Shown: positions 16,816 to 23,927, counted from the stretch's first letter. The stretch is DNA of 25,334 bases from an uncultured Bacilli bacterium (GCA_934098295.1 CAKONV010000021.1:1-25334), one strand, 5' to 3'. The notes: generated from the letters alone by a model not told the origin. Made by a program: numbers and translations.

Positions 16816-17389
16816 TGTTAATCACTTTTCCTTTCTTTTTATTCTCAATTATCCATATTTTTAACGATTGAAAAATTCCTAATATTAAACCAACTAATAT
16901 CATACCACCAATTGTTGAATTAACAGCAGGAATAATTAATGATAAAACATATCTACTTAATGTTAGTAAACAAACAATTATAAAAAGTAATCCAATTATA
17001 ATAATATTGCCAATCATAATTGTTTTAATTTTTTCTTTATAGACAAATTGATAATTATAAATCATTACAAGCCCGTTAGCTACCAAAATTGGCAAATATA
17101 AGCCTATTGATCTAATGACATTATAAAGATAACTTTTCAAAAAAATTTCCATAAGTGAAATAATAGCACCATTGATAATCAAAATAAAAAAAACTAACCA
17201 CTTCTTAGAAACAATCTTTGACAGTAAAAACACAAGAATACTTGAAAGCAGAATCATTATACTAATTATTATTACCATCCACAAAGCGCTTTCAAAATCT
17301 GTGGTAAAAATGACTAATAAGCTTGTTCCAAAAATCGTAATATAACTATAATTATTATCTAATAGAGTTTGAAAAATTTTTTTATTCAT
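16808..17389 (-). CDS. rnfE: RnfE-like membrane subunit lacking the Fe-S cysteines
   Basis: This is a 193-residue, six-helix membrane protein of the RnfE/NqrD family and the most divergent of the five. Recognisable parts are the N-terminal half-helix region (ITIFGTSLLVIFTT, 17-30, matching the usual VQxLGxCPxLAVTT), SIGLYLPILVANGLV (94-108, matching LGIFIPLIVVNCxIL) and the Gly-rich last helices. The two centre-binding cysteines are replaced by Ser23 and Gly106, and the only Cys is Cys140. The frame is open 65 codons further upstream, but that stretch is an artefact lying over rnfG. The ATG at 17389 has GGTGG six bases ahead, overlaps the rnfG stop by eight bases (ATGAATAA) and gives the family length. 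Confidence 0.82.
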   Translation of the reverse strand: MNKKIFQTLLDNNYSYITIFGTSLLVIFTTDFESALWMVIIISIMILLSSILVFLLSKIVSKKWLVFFILIINGAIISLMEIFLKSYLYNVIRSIGLYLPILVANGLVMIYNYQFVYKEKIKTIMIGNIIIIGLLFIIVCLLTLSRYVLSLIIPAVNSTIGGMILVGLILGIFQSLKIWIIENKKKGKVINNE

Positions 17390-17918
17390 ATATGGCCACC
17401 AATATCTTATATTGTTTAAAAGCAATACCAACAGCTTTTTTGACAAGTGCTGATTGCATAGCAAAAGTATCATCGTATTTAAAATAATCATAATAATCGT
17501 TACTATCACATCCAATAATGCCATAATCATAAAGATTATCATAACCATCATTAATAACATGAATACTTTTAATTTTTCCATCATCTTGAGAAATCAATAC
17601 ATAGGTGTCCAATTTTATGTATTCATTTTGACTTGAAACTAAAATAATGTAAACAAAATCATTACCATTTCTTCCAATCGCTACTTTTTCTACATCAGTA
17701 ATTTTCTTACAATCTAGAAAAGGTTCTGTAATAAAATATCCTTCAATATAATTACTATTAATGCCAATTGTACCACCATACTTATCAGTATTATTTTTTC
17801 TAACGGAGTTAGATGTAAAAATAATTATTACAAAAAATAAGGCAGTGATGAAAAGAAATATAAGAAATGAAATGAAAGAATTTTTAATTAATTTATTATT
17901 TACTTCTTTTTCTTGCAT
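17382..17918 (-). CDS. rnfG: RnfG-like FMN_bind-family subunit lacking the flavinylation motif
   Basis: RnfG normally has one membrane anchor and an outside FMN_bind domain with FMN linked to Thr of an S/T-G-A-T motif. This 178-residue protein has the anchor (about 13-36) and an FMN_bind-like core with DGKIKSIHVINDGYDNL (113-129). The end where the motif is expected reads YDDTFAMQSALVKKAVGIAF (148-167). The pattern after the motif (S-x-x-V-x-x-AV) is kept, but no S/T-G-A-T is present. Covalent FMN is therefore not predicted. It lies nine bases after rnfD and overlaps rnfE. Assignment rests on the domain pattern and the operon position between D and E. Confidence 0.78.
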   Translation of the reverse strand: MQEKEVNNKLIKNSFISFLIFLFITALFFVIIIFTSNSVRKNNTDKYGGTIGINSNYIEGYFITEPFLDCKKITDVEKVAIGRNGNDFVYIILVSSQNEYIKLDTYVLISQDDGKIKSIHVINDGYDNLYDYGIIGCDSNDYYDYFKYDDTFAMQSALVKKAVGIAFKQYKILVAIYE

Positions 17919-17927
17919 AAAATACTC

Positions 17928-19094
17928 CTAGTAAATGTATTTAATACGATAAAACATATAAACTATACAAACAATAAATATAGCTAATATAATTAAATAG
18001 TTAAATATCATTTTTGAATTAATTTCATGACCACGATTAATAGCGGCAAAACGATTAATAAGTGGTGTGAATAAACACATGAACAAAATTGAGGTAATAG
18101 TACCATCAATTCCTCTTATATATCTAATCATTATGGTAAGAATACCAGCTGCTATTGCGTAAATTATTTTACCATTAGGCATTTCCGGAGTAGTAATTGG
18201 TTCTGTAGCTACCATAATCCCACAAAACATAGTAGGTCCCGCAAGAATTGAATAAGTTGGATACCAAATACCAAAACAACCTCCTTCCACCCCCAACATT
18301 ATGCCAACAATCCATGTCAAAACAAAAATAGTGGCTAAATAGTATACAGGAGTACGCCAGTTAATAACGCGATTAGCTAGCAAAAATACAAAAGCTATTG
18401 TACAAATAAAAGGTGACATACCACCAATACAACCAGTTTTCAATCCTAAAAACATTTTAAGAAGGCCACCATAGTGTTCTTTTAAAAAGGCATAAGGCAA
18501 AATCTTTCCATTACCACCAATTAGCATATCAATACTTGAATTAAAAGTAGTATCAAAAAGCTTATTGAGAATTTCAATTTGATAGTTTCCACTATTCATG
18601 ACAATGCTGTTAAAAGCTAAAACGCAAATGACATATCCCAAAAGAGATGGATTAAAAATAGAATAACCATAGCCACCAAATAACATTTTAAAAACAATAT
18701 TACTTATAAATGATCCAAAGATTATAACATAAAAAGGAACAAAAGGTGGTAAAAGAATTGTTAAAATAACGCTAATAACAACACCATAATTATTAATTAT
18801 TTTGTTAATTAGCATCTTAAAATCTTTTACCTTTAAGAAAAAAAAGAAATAGATACCTTCAAACAAAACACTACTTAAAATACCAACAATGATATTCAAA
18901 AGAGGTGTTAACATATTAATAAAACTAAAATTATCAATTTTGTATATTAATGGAACAATACCATTGATTATCCATCCAAAAAGACAAATAGGGATTAAAG
19001 CTATAGAAAAAAACAACATGTTTTGTTGAGAATTTCTCAAATGTTCATCATTTGCTTTAATATATGGTCCTTCTTCTACAACAAACTTTCTCAT
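17928..19094 (-). CDS. rnfD: RnfD-like membrane subunit lacking the flavinylation threonine
   Basis: RnfD (NqrB family) is a polytopic membrane subunit that normally carries FMN covalently on a threonine. The 388 residues show family blocks in order: GPYIKANDEHLR (9-20), ILLPPFVPFYVIIFGSF (113-129), LFGGYGYSIFNPSLLG (138-153), FLGLKTGCIGGMSP (215-228), INWRTPVYYLATIF (244-257), and ATEPITTPEMPNGKIIYAI (296-314) followed by IRYIRG. Where others have DxVSGATPL, this one reads DMLIGGNGK (189-197), with Asn195 at the threonine. The chain is longer than usual, with an extra C-terminal membrane helix (about 363-382). GTAGGTA precedes the ATG, six bases after rnfC. Confidence 0.88.
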   Translation of the reverse strand: MRKFVVEEGPYIKANDEHLRNSQQNMLFFSIALIPICLFGWIINGIVPLIYKIDNFSFINMLTPLLNIIVGILSSVLFEGIYFFFFLKVKDFKMLINKIINNYGVVISVILTILLPPFVPFYVIIFGSFISNIVFKMLFGGYGYSIFNPSLLGYVICVLAFNSIVMNSGNYQIEILNKLFDTTFNSSIDMLIGGNGKILPYAFLKEHYGGLLKMFLGLKTGCIGGMSPFICTIAFVFLLANRVINWRTPVYYLATIFVLTWIVGIMLGVEGGCFGIWYPTYSILAGPTMFCGIMVATEPITTPEMPNGKIIYAIAAGILTIMIRYIRGIDGTITSILFMCLFTPLINRFAAINRGHEINSKMIFNYLIILAIFIVCIVYMFYRIKYIY

Positions 19095-19100
19095 AATTAC

Positions 19101-20411
19101 CTACTTTCTTATGTTAATTGTGGAAACTTTTTTATTTTCTAATAAAAATTTTTTACCAGATTTTACAAAACTAGCAATATTGATTCCCGATGGACAAACA
19201 TAACTGCATAATCCACAACCTACGCATGTATCAGCTTTTAAGATAGCTAGTTCTTTTTCATTTTTACTTAAAAATGCTTCTCTTATTAGTGTTGGTGATA
19301 AAAAGGCGGGACAAGAAATTGAACATTTACCACAATTGATACAAATATAATTAAAACTCTTTTTAACCACTGGTAAAACTATTACAGCATTAACATTAGG
19401 AGTAATTATCAATTCATCATTAGGTATTGTATTTCCCATTAAAGGGCCACCAACAATTAGATGAAGTTCACCATCATCAATTGTATAACCACCACACAAC
19501 TCAATTAATTTTGATAATTTAGTTCCCATTTTAGTAATAATATTACAAGGATTTTTAATTCCTTCACCACTAATGGTTATAACATTTTCAATTAAAGGCT
19601 TATTATCATTTACAGCATTACACACCGCAATTGCCGTTTTCACATTGTTTACAATCGTGTTAACTTCTCTAGGTAAAGAAACATAATTTTTCTTCACAAT
19701 CTTTTTTACTAAAACTCGTTCCCATCCCATAGGATAAGCATCATTAATTGGTACAATTTTAATATCATTAATACCTTCTAATTCTTTTTGAAGAGCAGCA
19801 ATAGCCTTTTTATGATTTCTTTTTACCGCAATAAAGGCTTTAGGAGCATTATTTGCAATCATTATATAACGAGTGCCATCAACAACTTTTTTTGGCCATG
19901 TTAACATTGAAATATAATCACAGGTAATATATGGCTCACACTCAACACCATTAATAATAATACAATCCGCTTTTTGAACTGGTAAATATTTAATATATGT
20001 TGGGAAAGCCCCACCACCTAATCCTACAATGCCAGCATTTTTAACTTTACTAATAATGTAATCGCGATTAATTTTAAAGGAACTATCGGTTTGATAATAA
20101 CACTCCTCTTTAAAATCATTTTGAATTTCTAACATATCAATCATTTTTCCGCTAGAATGCCACATCTTCTTAATAGCAGTCACAATTCCACTAACTGATG
20201 AACAAACCGGATGCATATAACGTCCTTCTCTATACATTAAAGGTTGTCCTTTTAAAACCCGTTCATCAACTTTCACAACAACAGTATATTCAAAATTTTC
20301 ATTAACTATCGGAAAATAAACAAATTCTGGTTCTAAATATTTTAGTATAGGATTTTCAGTCGACATCTTATCTTTTGTATTAATTTTGTAACCGGAACTA
20401 TGTAAAATCAT
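19101..20411 (-). CDS. rnfC: RnfC, NADH- and Fe-S-binding subunit
   Basis: RnfC is the cytoplasmic face subunit that exchanges electrons with NAD(H). The 436 residues start with the family N-terminus (TKDKMSTENPI, 12-22) and a barrel-sandwich-like segment ending CSSVSGIVTAI (70-80). The FMN/NADH-binding part follows, with GIVGLGGGAFPTYIK (127-141) and INGVECEPYITCDY (153-166). Both [4Fe-4S] motifs are complete: Cys357, 360, 363, 367-Pro and Cys396, 399, 402, 406-Pro. The soluble redox module is therefore intact, unlike the membrane subunits encoded downstream. AGGGAG lies 11 bases ahead of the ATG. It is first of the operon rnfC-D-G-E-A, transcribed from an extended -10 promoter about 35 bp upstream. 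Confidence 0.93.
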   Translation of the reverse strand: MILHSSGYKINTKDKMSTENPILKYLEPEFVYFPIVNENFEYTVVVKVDERVLKGQPLMYREGRYMHPVCSSVSGIVTAIKKMWHSSGKMIDMLEIQNDFKEECYYQTDSSFKINRDYIISKVKNAGIVGLGGGAFPTYIKYLPVQKADCIIINGVECEPYITCDYISMLTWPKKVVDGTRYIMIANNAPKAFIAVKRNHKKAIAALQKELEGINDIKIVPINDAYPMGWERVLVKKIVKKNYVSLPREVNTIVNNVKTAIAVCNAVNDNKPLIENVITISGEGIKNPCNIITKMGTKLSKLIELCGGYTIDDGELHLIVGGPLMGNTIPNDELIITPNVNAVIVLPVVKKSFNYICINCGKCSISCPAFLSPTLIREAFLSKNEKELAILKADTCVGCGLCSYVCPSGINIASFVKSGKKFLLENKKVSTINIRK

Positions 20412-20445
20412 AACTAATTATTCTCCCTTATTAATATCTAGTCTC

Positions 20446-20454
20446 ATTATAGCA
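20446..20454 (-). promoter_or_regulatory. Extended -10 of the rnf operon
   Basis: TATAAT (20446-20451) is preceded on the minus strand by TGC and lies 34 bp ahead of rnfC. The -35 is A-rich and poor. Confidence 0.65.
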
Positions 20455-20500
20455 CTTTTTTTATATTTTTTTACTCTTTTTACATAATTTCATAAAAAAT

Positions 20501-20557
20501 AAAAATTAGAAGTTTCCTTGGAAATGAATTCATTTCACAAGTATTTTTCTAATTTTT
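20501..20557 (-). terminator. Terminator of yqfC-yqfD
   Basis: A two-part hairpin has an outer 11-bp stem (20501-20511 with 20547-20557), a 5x5 internal loop, and an inner stem CTTGGAAATG/CATTTC-A-CAAG (20517-20526 with 20531-20541). T-rich sequence follows on the minus strand. The core GAAATGAATTCATTTC is a perfect palindrome. Confidence 0.75.
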
Positions 20558-20562
20558 ATTAA

Positions 20563-21708
20563 TTATATTTCTTTGATTTTAGCAATATTAACAATTTTTT
20601 TAACGATAAAAGTATAATTATAACTTCCATCTTCAAAATTTGAATTTAAAAGTTCGATGTTAAGAATCTTTTCTTTTTCACTACTACTTTTTAATTCTAA
20701 ATTATAATAAAGTAAACTTATAGCATAATTTAAAGAGGAGCTATCATCATAAACAATTTCTAAATTAGATAATTCATAATAATTAACTCGATAAACCTTA
20801 ATTAAATTAAATATCGAAACTAATTGTGTAAATCGTAAGTTTTGATATTCATAATATGTTTTTGGTTTGATAAGCATATTATTAAGAAAACTAATCTCAA
20901 GTCCTTGTTTTACGTTACTAGTATAGGTAAAACTATTAATTTTTTGAGGAACTTTAATCTTTTCAATCTCTAAAACAGTTCCTAATATGATTCCTTTAGC
21001 CCGCACGTAATTGTTATAATTACTTGGATCATTTTTATACAAAAGATTACCCGTAATTAATAAGTCACCTTTTTTTACAAATTGATTTAACTCAACTAAA
21101 CAAACCCCATTTGTGGCCTCAATTCCATAAATAACGGCATTATAACCACTAATAAGATCAGCATTTTTGTTATTTTCTAATGGTTTGTCTTTTTCTATAG
21201 TTCTCTTTTCAACATCAACCAACAAAACTGATCCTTTTTTACTTACTCCTATATATGCGTACTCGGGAAAATTAATTCTTAAATCTAAGGATAACTTATT
21301 TAAATCTTCACTATACGTAGTATAGGTTTTATGAACATCTAATTTACTATAAATAAAATCATACACTCTTTTATTGTACATATTTTTATCTACAAATCTA
21401 ATTTCCCTTATAACAAAATTCGAAGAAATTAAAATAATAAGACAGACAAAAAAAGTTAATATGAACAAAATTTTCTTTAAAATTATGGTATTAAATTTTT
21501 TTAATACACCATTACACTCATTAATATTGTACAACTTTGATAATTCTTTTTTTAATGTTAAATCTCCATAACATAAGTAATAATCTTCTTCTTTTCTTAT
21601 ATCATAACGAGGACTTTTAACTTTTAAAAAAATATCAGATGGAATTTTAAATAAATATGGTCTCTTTATTCTTTCAACTATTAATTTCAATTTGTTTAAT
21701 TTTACCAT
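20563..21708 (-). CDS. yqfD: Sporulation protein YqfD
   Basis: YqfD is a membrane-anchored protein made in the mother cell during sporulation in Bacillus and Clostridia; its biochemical role is not settled. The 381 residues have a soluble N-terminal part, one strong membrane helix (about 75-97) and an outside region. The family block is NGVCLVELNQFVKKGDLLITG followed by VRAKGIILGTV. An upstream in-frame ATG (21729) exists, but GGAG ahead of the ATG at 21708 makes that the better start. It overlaps yqfC by 35 bases in another frame. The yqfC-yqfD pair is as in Bacillus, but phoH does not follow; a terminator does. Confidence 0.85.
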   Translation of the reverse strand: MVKLNKLKLIVERIKRPYLFKIPSDIFLKVKSPRYDIRKEEDYYLCYGDLTLKKELSKLYNINECNGVLKKFNTIILKKILFILTFFVCLIILISSNFVIREIRFVDKNMYNKRVYDFIYSKLDVHKTYTTYSEDLNKLSLDLRINFPEYAYIGVSKKGSVLLVDVEKRTIEKDKPLENNKNADLISGYNAVIYGIEATNGVCLVELNQFVKKGDLLITGNLLYKNDPSNYNNYVRAKGIILGTVLEIEKIKVPQKINSFTYTSNVKQGLEISFLNNMLIKPKTYYEYQNLRFTQLVSIFNLIKVYRVNYYELSNLEIVYDDSSSLNYAISLLYYNLELKSSSEKEKILNIELLNSNFEDGSYNYTFIVKKIVNIAKIKEI

Positions 21709-21877
21709 ATATCTCCATTTTATTTTCATCTAAGTATTCAATTTTTAAATCTGTCCCTATTATTATATAATTATCAAAACTAATAATTTCTTTTTTTAAG
21801 TCCTTTATAGCTATAAAATTTTTTACAATAAGATGATTATCGTTATCAAGTTGTAATTTTAGATGTTCTTTTAACAA
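21674..21877 (-). CDS. yqfC: YabP/YqfC family sporulation protein
   Basis: This is a 67-residue protein of the YabP/YqfC family, needed at a mother-cell stage of sporulation in B. subtilis. The chain is a run of short beta strands with the family pattern of hydrophobic alternation (IISFDNYIIIGTDLKIEYL, then MEIYGKIKQIEI). It is shorter than YqfC of B. subtilis at the N-terminus. The start is TTG, with GGTGAT about seven bases ahead, and no ATG is available near it. The pair with YqfD, downstream and overlapping, supports the call. A promoter resembling the sigma-E consensus lies directly upstream. Confidence 0.78.
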   Translation of the reverse strand: MLKEHLKLQLDNDNHLIVKNFIAIKDLKKEIISFDNYIIIGTDLKIEYLDENKMEIYGKIKQIEINS

Positions 21878-21893
21878 ATAATATCACCAACTA

Positions 21894-21922
21894 ATTATAT
21901 GATAAAAAAGCCATAAATAGAA
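21894..21922 (-). promoter_or_regulatory. Sigma-E-like promoter of yqfC-yqfD
   Basis: On the minus strand the -10 is CATATAAT (21894-21901, seven of eight to CATACAmT), the spacer is 14 bp and the -35 is TTCTATT (21916-21922, five of seven to kmATATT). It includes TATAAT, so sigma-A use is also possible. The leader would be very short. Confidence 0.4.
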
Positions 21923-21952
21923 GAAAAAACTACTAACCAAAAAGTTAGTAGT
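21923..21952 (-). terminator. Terminator of rpsU
   Basis: The stem ACTACTAAC/GTTAGTAGT (21929-21937 with 21944-21952) has a six-base loop and a T run on the minus strand. Confidence 0.88.
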
Positions 21953-21965
21953 TATTCATTCTAAA

Positions 21966-22145
21966 TTAATGTAAACGTCCAGATTTGCGAGCTGCTCTTC
22001 TTTTTTCTTTACGAACTTCAGCAGGTTTCATATAATGTTGACGTTTTTTGGCTTCGACAAGGGTCCCGGCTCTTGAAACATCACGTTTGAAACGTTTAAT
22101 AGCATCATCTAGTGAATCATTTTCTCTTACAATTGTTTTAGGCAT
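21966..22145 (-). CDS. rpsU: 30S ribosomal protein S21
   Basis: S21 is a small basic protein of the 30S subunit, near the anti-Shine-Dalgarno region of 16S rRNA. The 59 residues start MPKTIVRENDSLDDAIKRFK and end in a strongly basic tail (RKEKRRAARKSGRLH), the normal length and pattern. A longer in-frame reading begins 16 codons earlier, but AAGGAGG eleven bases before this ATG sets the start. It stands alone between its own promoter and terminator. In B. subtilis it is near yqeY and yqfA, which are absent here. Confidence 0.95.
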   Translation of the reverse strand: MPKTIVRENDSLDDAIKRFKRDVSRAGTLVEAKKRQHYMKPAEVRKEKRRAARKSGRLH

Positions 22146-22184
22146 TATCTCTGGTCCCTCCTTCCACACCATAAAATCTATTAT

Positions 22185-22213
22185 ATTATACACAAAAATG
22201 TCATTTTTGTAAA
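22185..22213 (-). promoter_or_regulatory. Promoter of rpsU
   Basis: On the minus strand the -35 is TTTACA (22208-22213), the spacer is 17 bp and the -10 is TATAAT (22185-22190). The spacer holds most of a perfect palindrome, given separately. Confidence 0.8.
22192..22210. promoter_or_regulatory. Operator-like palindrome in the rpsU promoter
   Basis: ACAAAAATG-T-CATTTTTGT has 9-bp perfect arms about one central base. It fills the spacer and overlaps the -35 of rpsU, a position where a bound repressor would block RNA polymerase. No T run follows it on the minus strand, so it is not a terminator in that direction. No regulator is identified. Confidence 0.4.
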
Positions 22214-22256
22214 GTTTTTTACCCTTTTTTTTAAGGGGTCAAGTGCTTTTTAAAAA

Positions 22257-22862
22257 TTAAAACTTATAATAACTCCTTAGTTCTTTAATTAGCATTCTTG
22301 AGGCTACCCCTCTATGACTTATTTTATTTTTTTCTTCATCGCTAATTTCTGCTAAACTCATCTTATATTTAGGTAGGTAGAAAATAGGGTCATAACCAAA
22401 ACCATTGTTTCCAGTCGATTTTAAAGCTATCGAACCTTGTAAACTACCCAAAGCATTAATTAACACTTTTCCATCATAATAATACATGGCTGTACTAAAT
22501 TTAGCACTTCTATCTTCGATACCTTCCATATTTTTAAGTAATTTGGCCATATTTTTCTTTGGATCAGCATTTTCATTGTTTTCACTGGCGTATCTAGCCG
22601 TATTTACACCCGGTTCATCATTTAATGCTTTAACTAATAATCCCGTATCTTCACTAATTGTTGGTAAATTAAATTTATGATAGTAATACATAACCTTTAA
22701 ATACGCATTTGCTAAAAAAGTATTACCTGTTTCAAGTGGTTCTTTAACAGGTTCTAAATCTTTTAATGAAAGAAGTTCAATGCCAGATATTTCTAACTCA
22801 TTAAATATTTTTTTCATTTCTTTTAATTTTCCATTATTTCCTGTTGCTAATAAAATTTTCAT
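22257..22862 (-). CDS. rdgB: Non-canonical purine NTP pyrophosphatase (RdgB/HAM1)
   Basis: The enzyme hydrolyses XTP, ITP and dITP to monophosphates and pyrophosphate, keeping deaminated purines out of DNA and RNA. The 201 residues carry the family motifs ATGNNGKLKE (6-15), SEDTGL (69-74), PGVNTARYA, GFGYDPIF and SHRGVASR. GAGGTAG precedes the ATG. A TATAAT lies 25-30 bases upstream of it, with a weak -35. No terminator is evident before rpsU, so read-through into rpsU is possible. Confidence 0.95.
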   Translation of the reverse strand: MKILLATGNNGKLKEMKKIFNELEISGIELLSLKDLEPVKEPLETGNTFLANAYLKVMYYYHKFNLPTISEDTGLLVKALNDEPGVNTARYASENNENADPKKNMAKLLKNMEGIEDRSAKFSTAMYYYDGKVLINALGSLQGSIALKSTGNNGFGYDPIFYLPKYKMSLAEISDEEKNKISHRGVASRMLIKELRSYYKF

Positions 22863-22886
22863 AATAAACTACCTCTTTGCTTTCTT

Positions 22887-22892
22887 ATTATA
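22887..22892 (-). promoter_or_regulatory. Possible -10 of rdgB
   Basis: This is TATAAT on the minus strand, 24 bases from the start codon, with TTTTAT in the -35 place (four of six to TTGACA). Confidence 0.45.
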
Positions 22893-22930
22893 CACTATAT
22901 TTTCTATTTATAAAAAAATATGCTCCAAGC

Positions 22931-22957
22931 TAAAAAAGTAGGATGTATTCCTACTTT
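22931..22957 (-). terminator. Terminator of the GerMN-domain gene
   Basis: The stem AAAGTAGGA/TCCTACTTT (22935-22943 with 22949-22957) has a five-base loop and a T run on the minus strand. It begins within the stop codon of the gene. Confidence 0.88.
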
Positions 22958-23801
22958 ATCTTTTGGTTGTATTATCAATTTCTAAAAGAACACTGTTTAA
23001 ACCATGAATGGTTATCTTATCTACTTGAAGGTTATATTTTATTGTTTCTTCAATGCTTCTTTTTAAATTATCATCTAAATTAACATTTTTATTAAAATTT
23101 AATTCAAATGTTGAAGCTGAAATTGTATAATCATAATCTGTAATATTTTCAGGTTTATCAACAAATAATTTAGTTACCATAAAATCATATACACTTTTAT
23201 CTTTATAAAAATAGGTAACTGGTAAAACATAATCAGAAATATATCTAATAATCGTAGTTGTTGATGCTTCAAACAAATAATTTGTTTCTTTTGTTAAATT
23301 AATTCCAAAATCCTTTGTAAGTTTTGTAAAATAATAATCATTTACTTTGTTTACTTGATTGCCGTTTATTTTAATTTTCACTTCTTTAATTTCATCATCG
23401 CAAAATGTCCAAACTAATTGTTCAAGAGCTCTTCTACCAAGTGATGAATCAAAATCTTCGCTAACATTTAACGTTAAACATCCATTATTTTCTTCATGAT
23501 TAATTAATGATGTATTACTATTTATACAAGTATTAACTGGTTGTTTGAATACACCGGTTTTTTTAGTTATAATATCAAATTTTTGACTAATTTGATCTTC
23601 TTCGATACTATCAACATAGGCATTAACACCAATAATTTGATTTTCTTCATTTTGCATATAAACCAAAATGTTTTCTTTATAATTATTTTCAGAAGGTTTT
23701 GAAGAACGATTAAATATTTTCTGATAAGTTTCTTTAGGTATTAAAAATAAAATGCACAATAACACGCCTAATAAAATAATAAAAATAATCTTCTTTTTCA
23801 T
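22956..23801 (-). CDS. GerMN-domain membrane-anchored protein, sporulation-linked
   Basis: The 281 residues begin with a membrane anchor (about 4-20), with no convincing lipobox. The outer part resembles the GerMN (sporulation/spore germination) domain. Residues 45-150 read as a hydrophobic strand start (ENILVYMQNEENQIIGVNAY), then GCLTLNVSEDFDSSLGRRALEQLV and IKEVKIKINGN, a typical GerMN order. The C-terminal half (VTYFYKDKSVYDFMVTKLF, then TFELNFNKNV and DKITIHGLNSVLLEI) looks like a second, decayed copy. In B. subtilis GerM acts in the SpoIIQ-SpoIIIAH engulfment complex and takes part in germination. AGGAG sets the start, and a close sigma-E consensus match sits upstream. The GerMN call is from pattern, so moderate. 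Confidence 0.7.
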   Translation of the reverse strand: MKKKIIFIILLGVLLCILFLIPKETYQKIFNRSSKPSENNYKENILVYMQNEENQIIGVNAYVDSIEEDQISQKFDIITKKTGVFKQPVNTCINSNTSLINHEENNGCLTLNVSEDFDSSLGRRALEQLVWTFCDDEIKEVKIKINGNQVNKVNDYYFTKLTKDFGINLTKETNYLFEASTTTIIRYISDYVLPVTYFYKDKSVYDFMVTKLFVDKPENITDYDYTISASTFELNFNKNVNLDDNLKRSIEETIKYNLQVDKITIHGLNSVLLEIDNTTKR

Positions 23802-23821
23802 AACAATTACACTCCTACATC

Positions 23822-23850
23822 ATCTTATGAAAATCAACAATTAAATATTA
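23822..23850 (-). promoter_or_regulatory. Sigma-E-like promoter of the GerMN-domain gene
   Basis: On the minus strand the -35 is TAATATT (23844-23850, all seven positions of kmATATT), the spacer is exactly 14 bp and the -10 is CATAAGAT (23822-23829, six of eight to CATACAmT). No good TATAAT competes at this place. Confidence 0.5.
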
Positions 23851-23877
23851 CTTTTTGTTCTTTTTTTATTATTAGTC

Positions 23878-23906
23878 TTGAGTTTTAGATATGATTATGT
23901 TATAAT
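23878..23906 (+). promoter_or_regulatory. Promoter of the CPBP protease gene
   Basis: The -35 is TTGAGT (23878-23883), the spacer is 17 bp and the -10 is TATAAT (23901-23906) with an extended TGT. Confidence 0.8.
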
Positions 23907-23927
23907 AAAGTAATCGTGGAGGTGCTT

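Noticed and set aside
17390..17584. 65-codon N-terminal extension of RnfE
   Set aside because: It lies over rnfG in another frame and has no family similarity. The ATG at 17389 has a ribosome site and gives the usual length.
22146..22193. 16-codon extension of S21
   Set aside because: S21 begins at MPKTIVREN, and a full ribosome site lies within the extension, which also runs close to the -10.
22219..22239. Hairpin ACCCTTT/AAGGGGT between rpsU and rdgB as terminator of rdgB
   Set aside because: On the minus strand it is followed by A residues, not a T run, and the stem needs a G-T pair.
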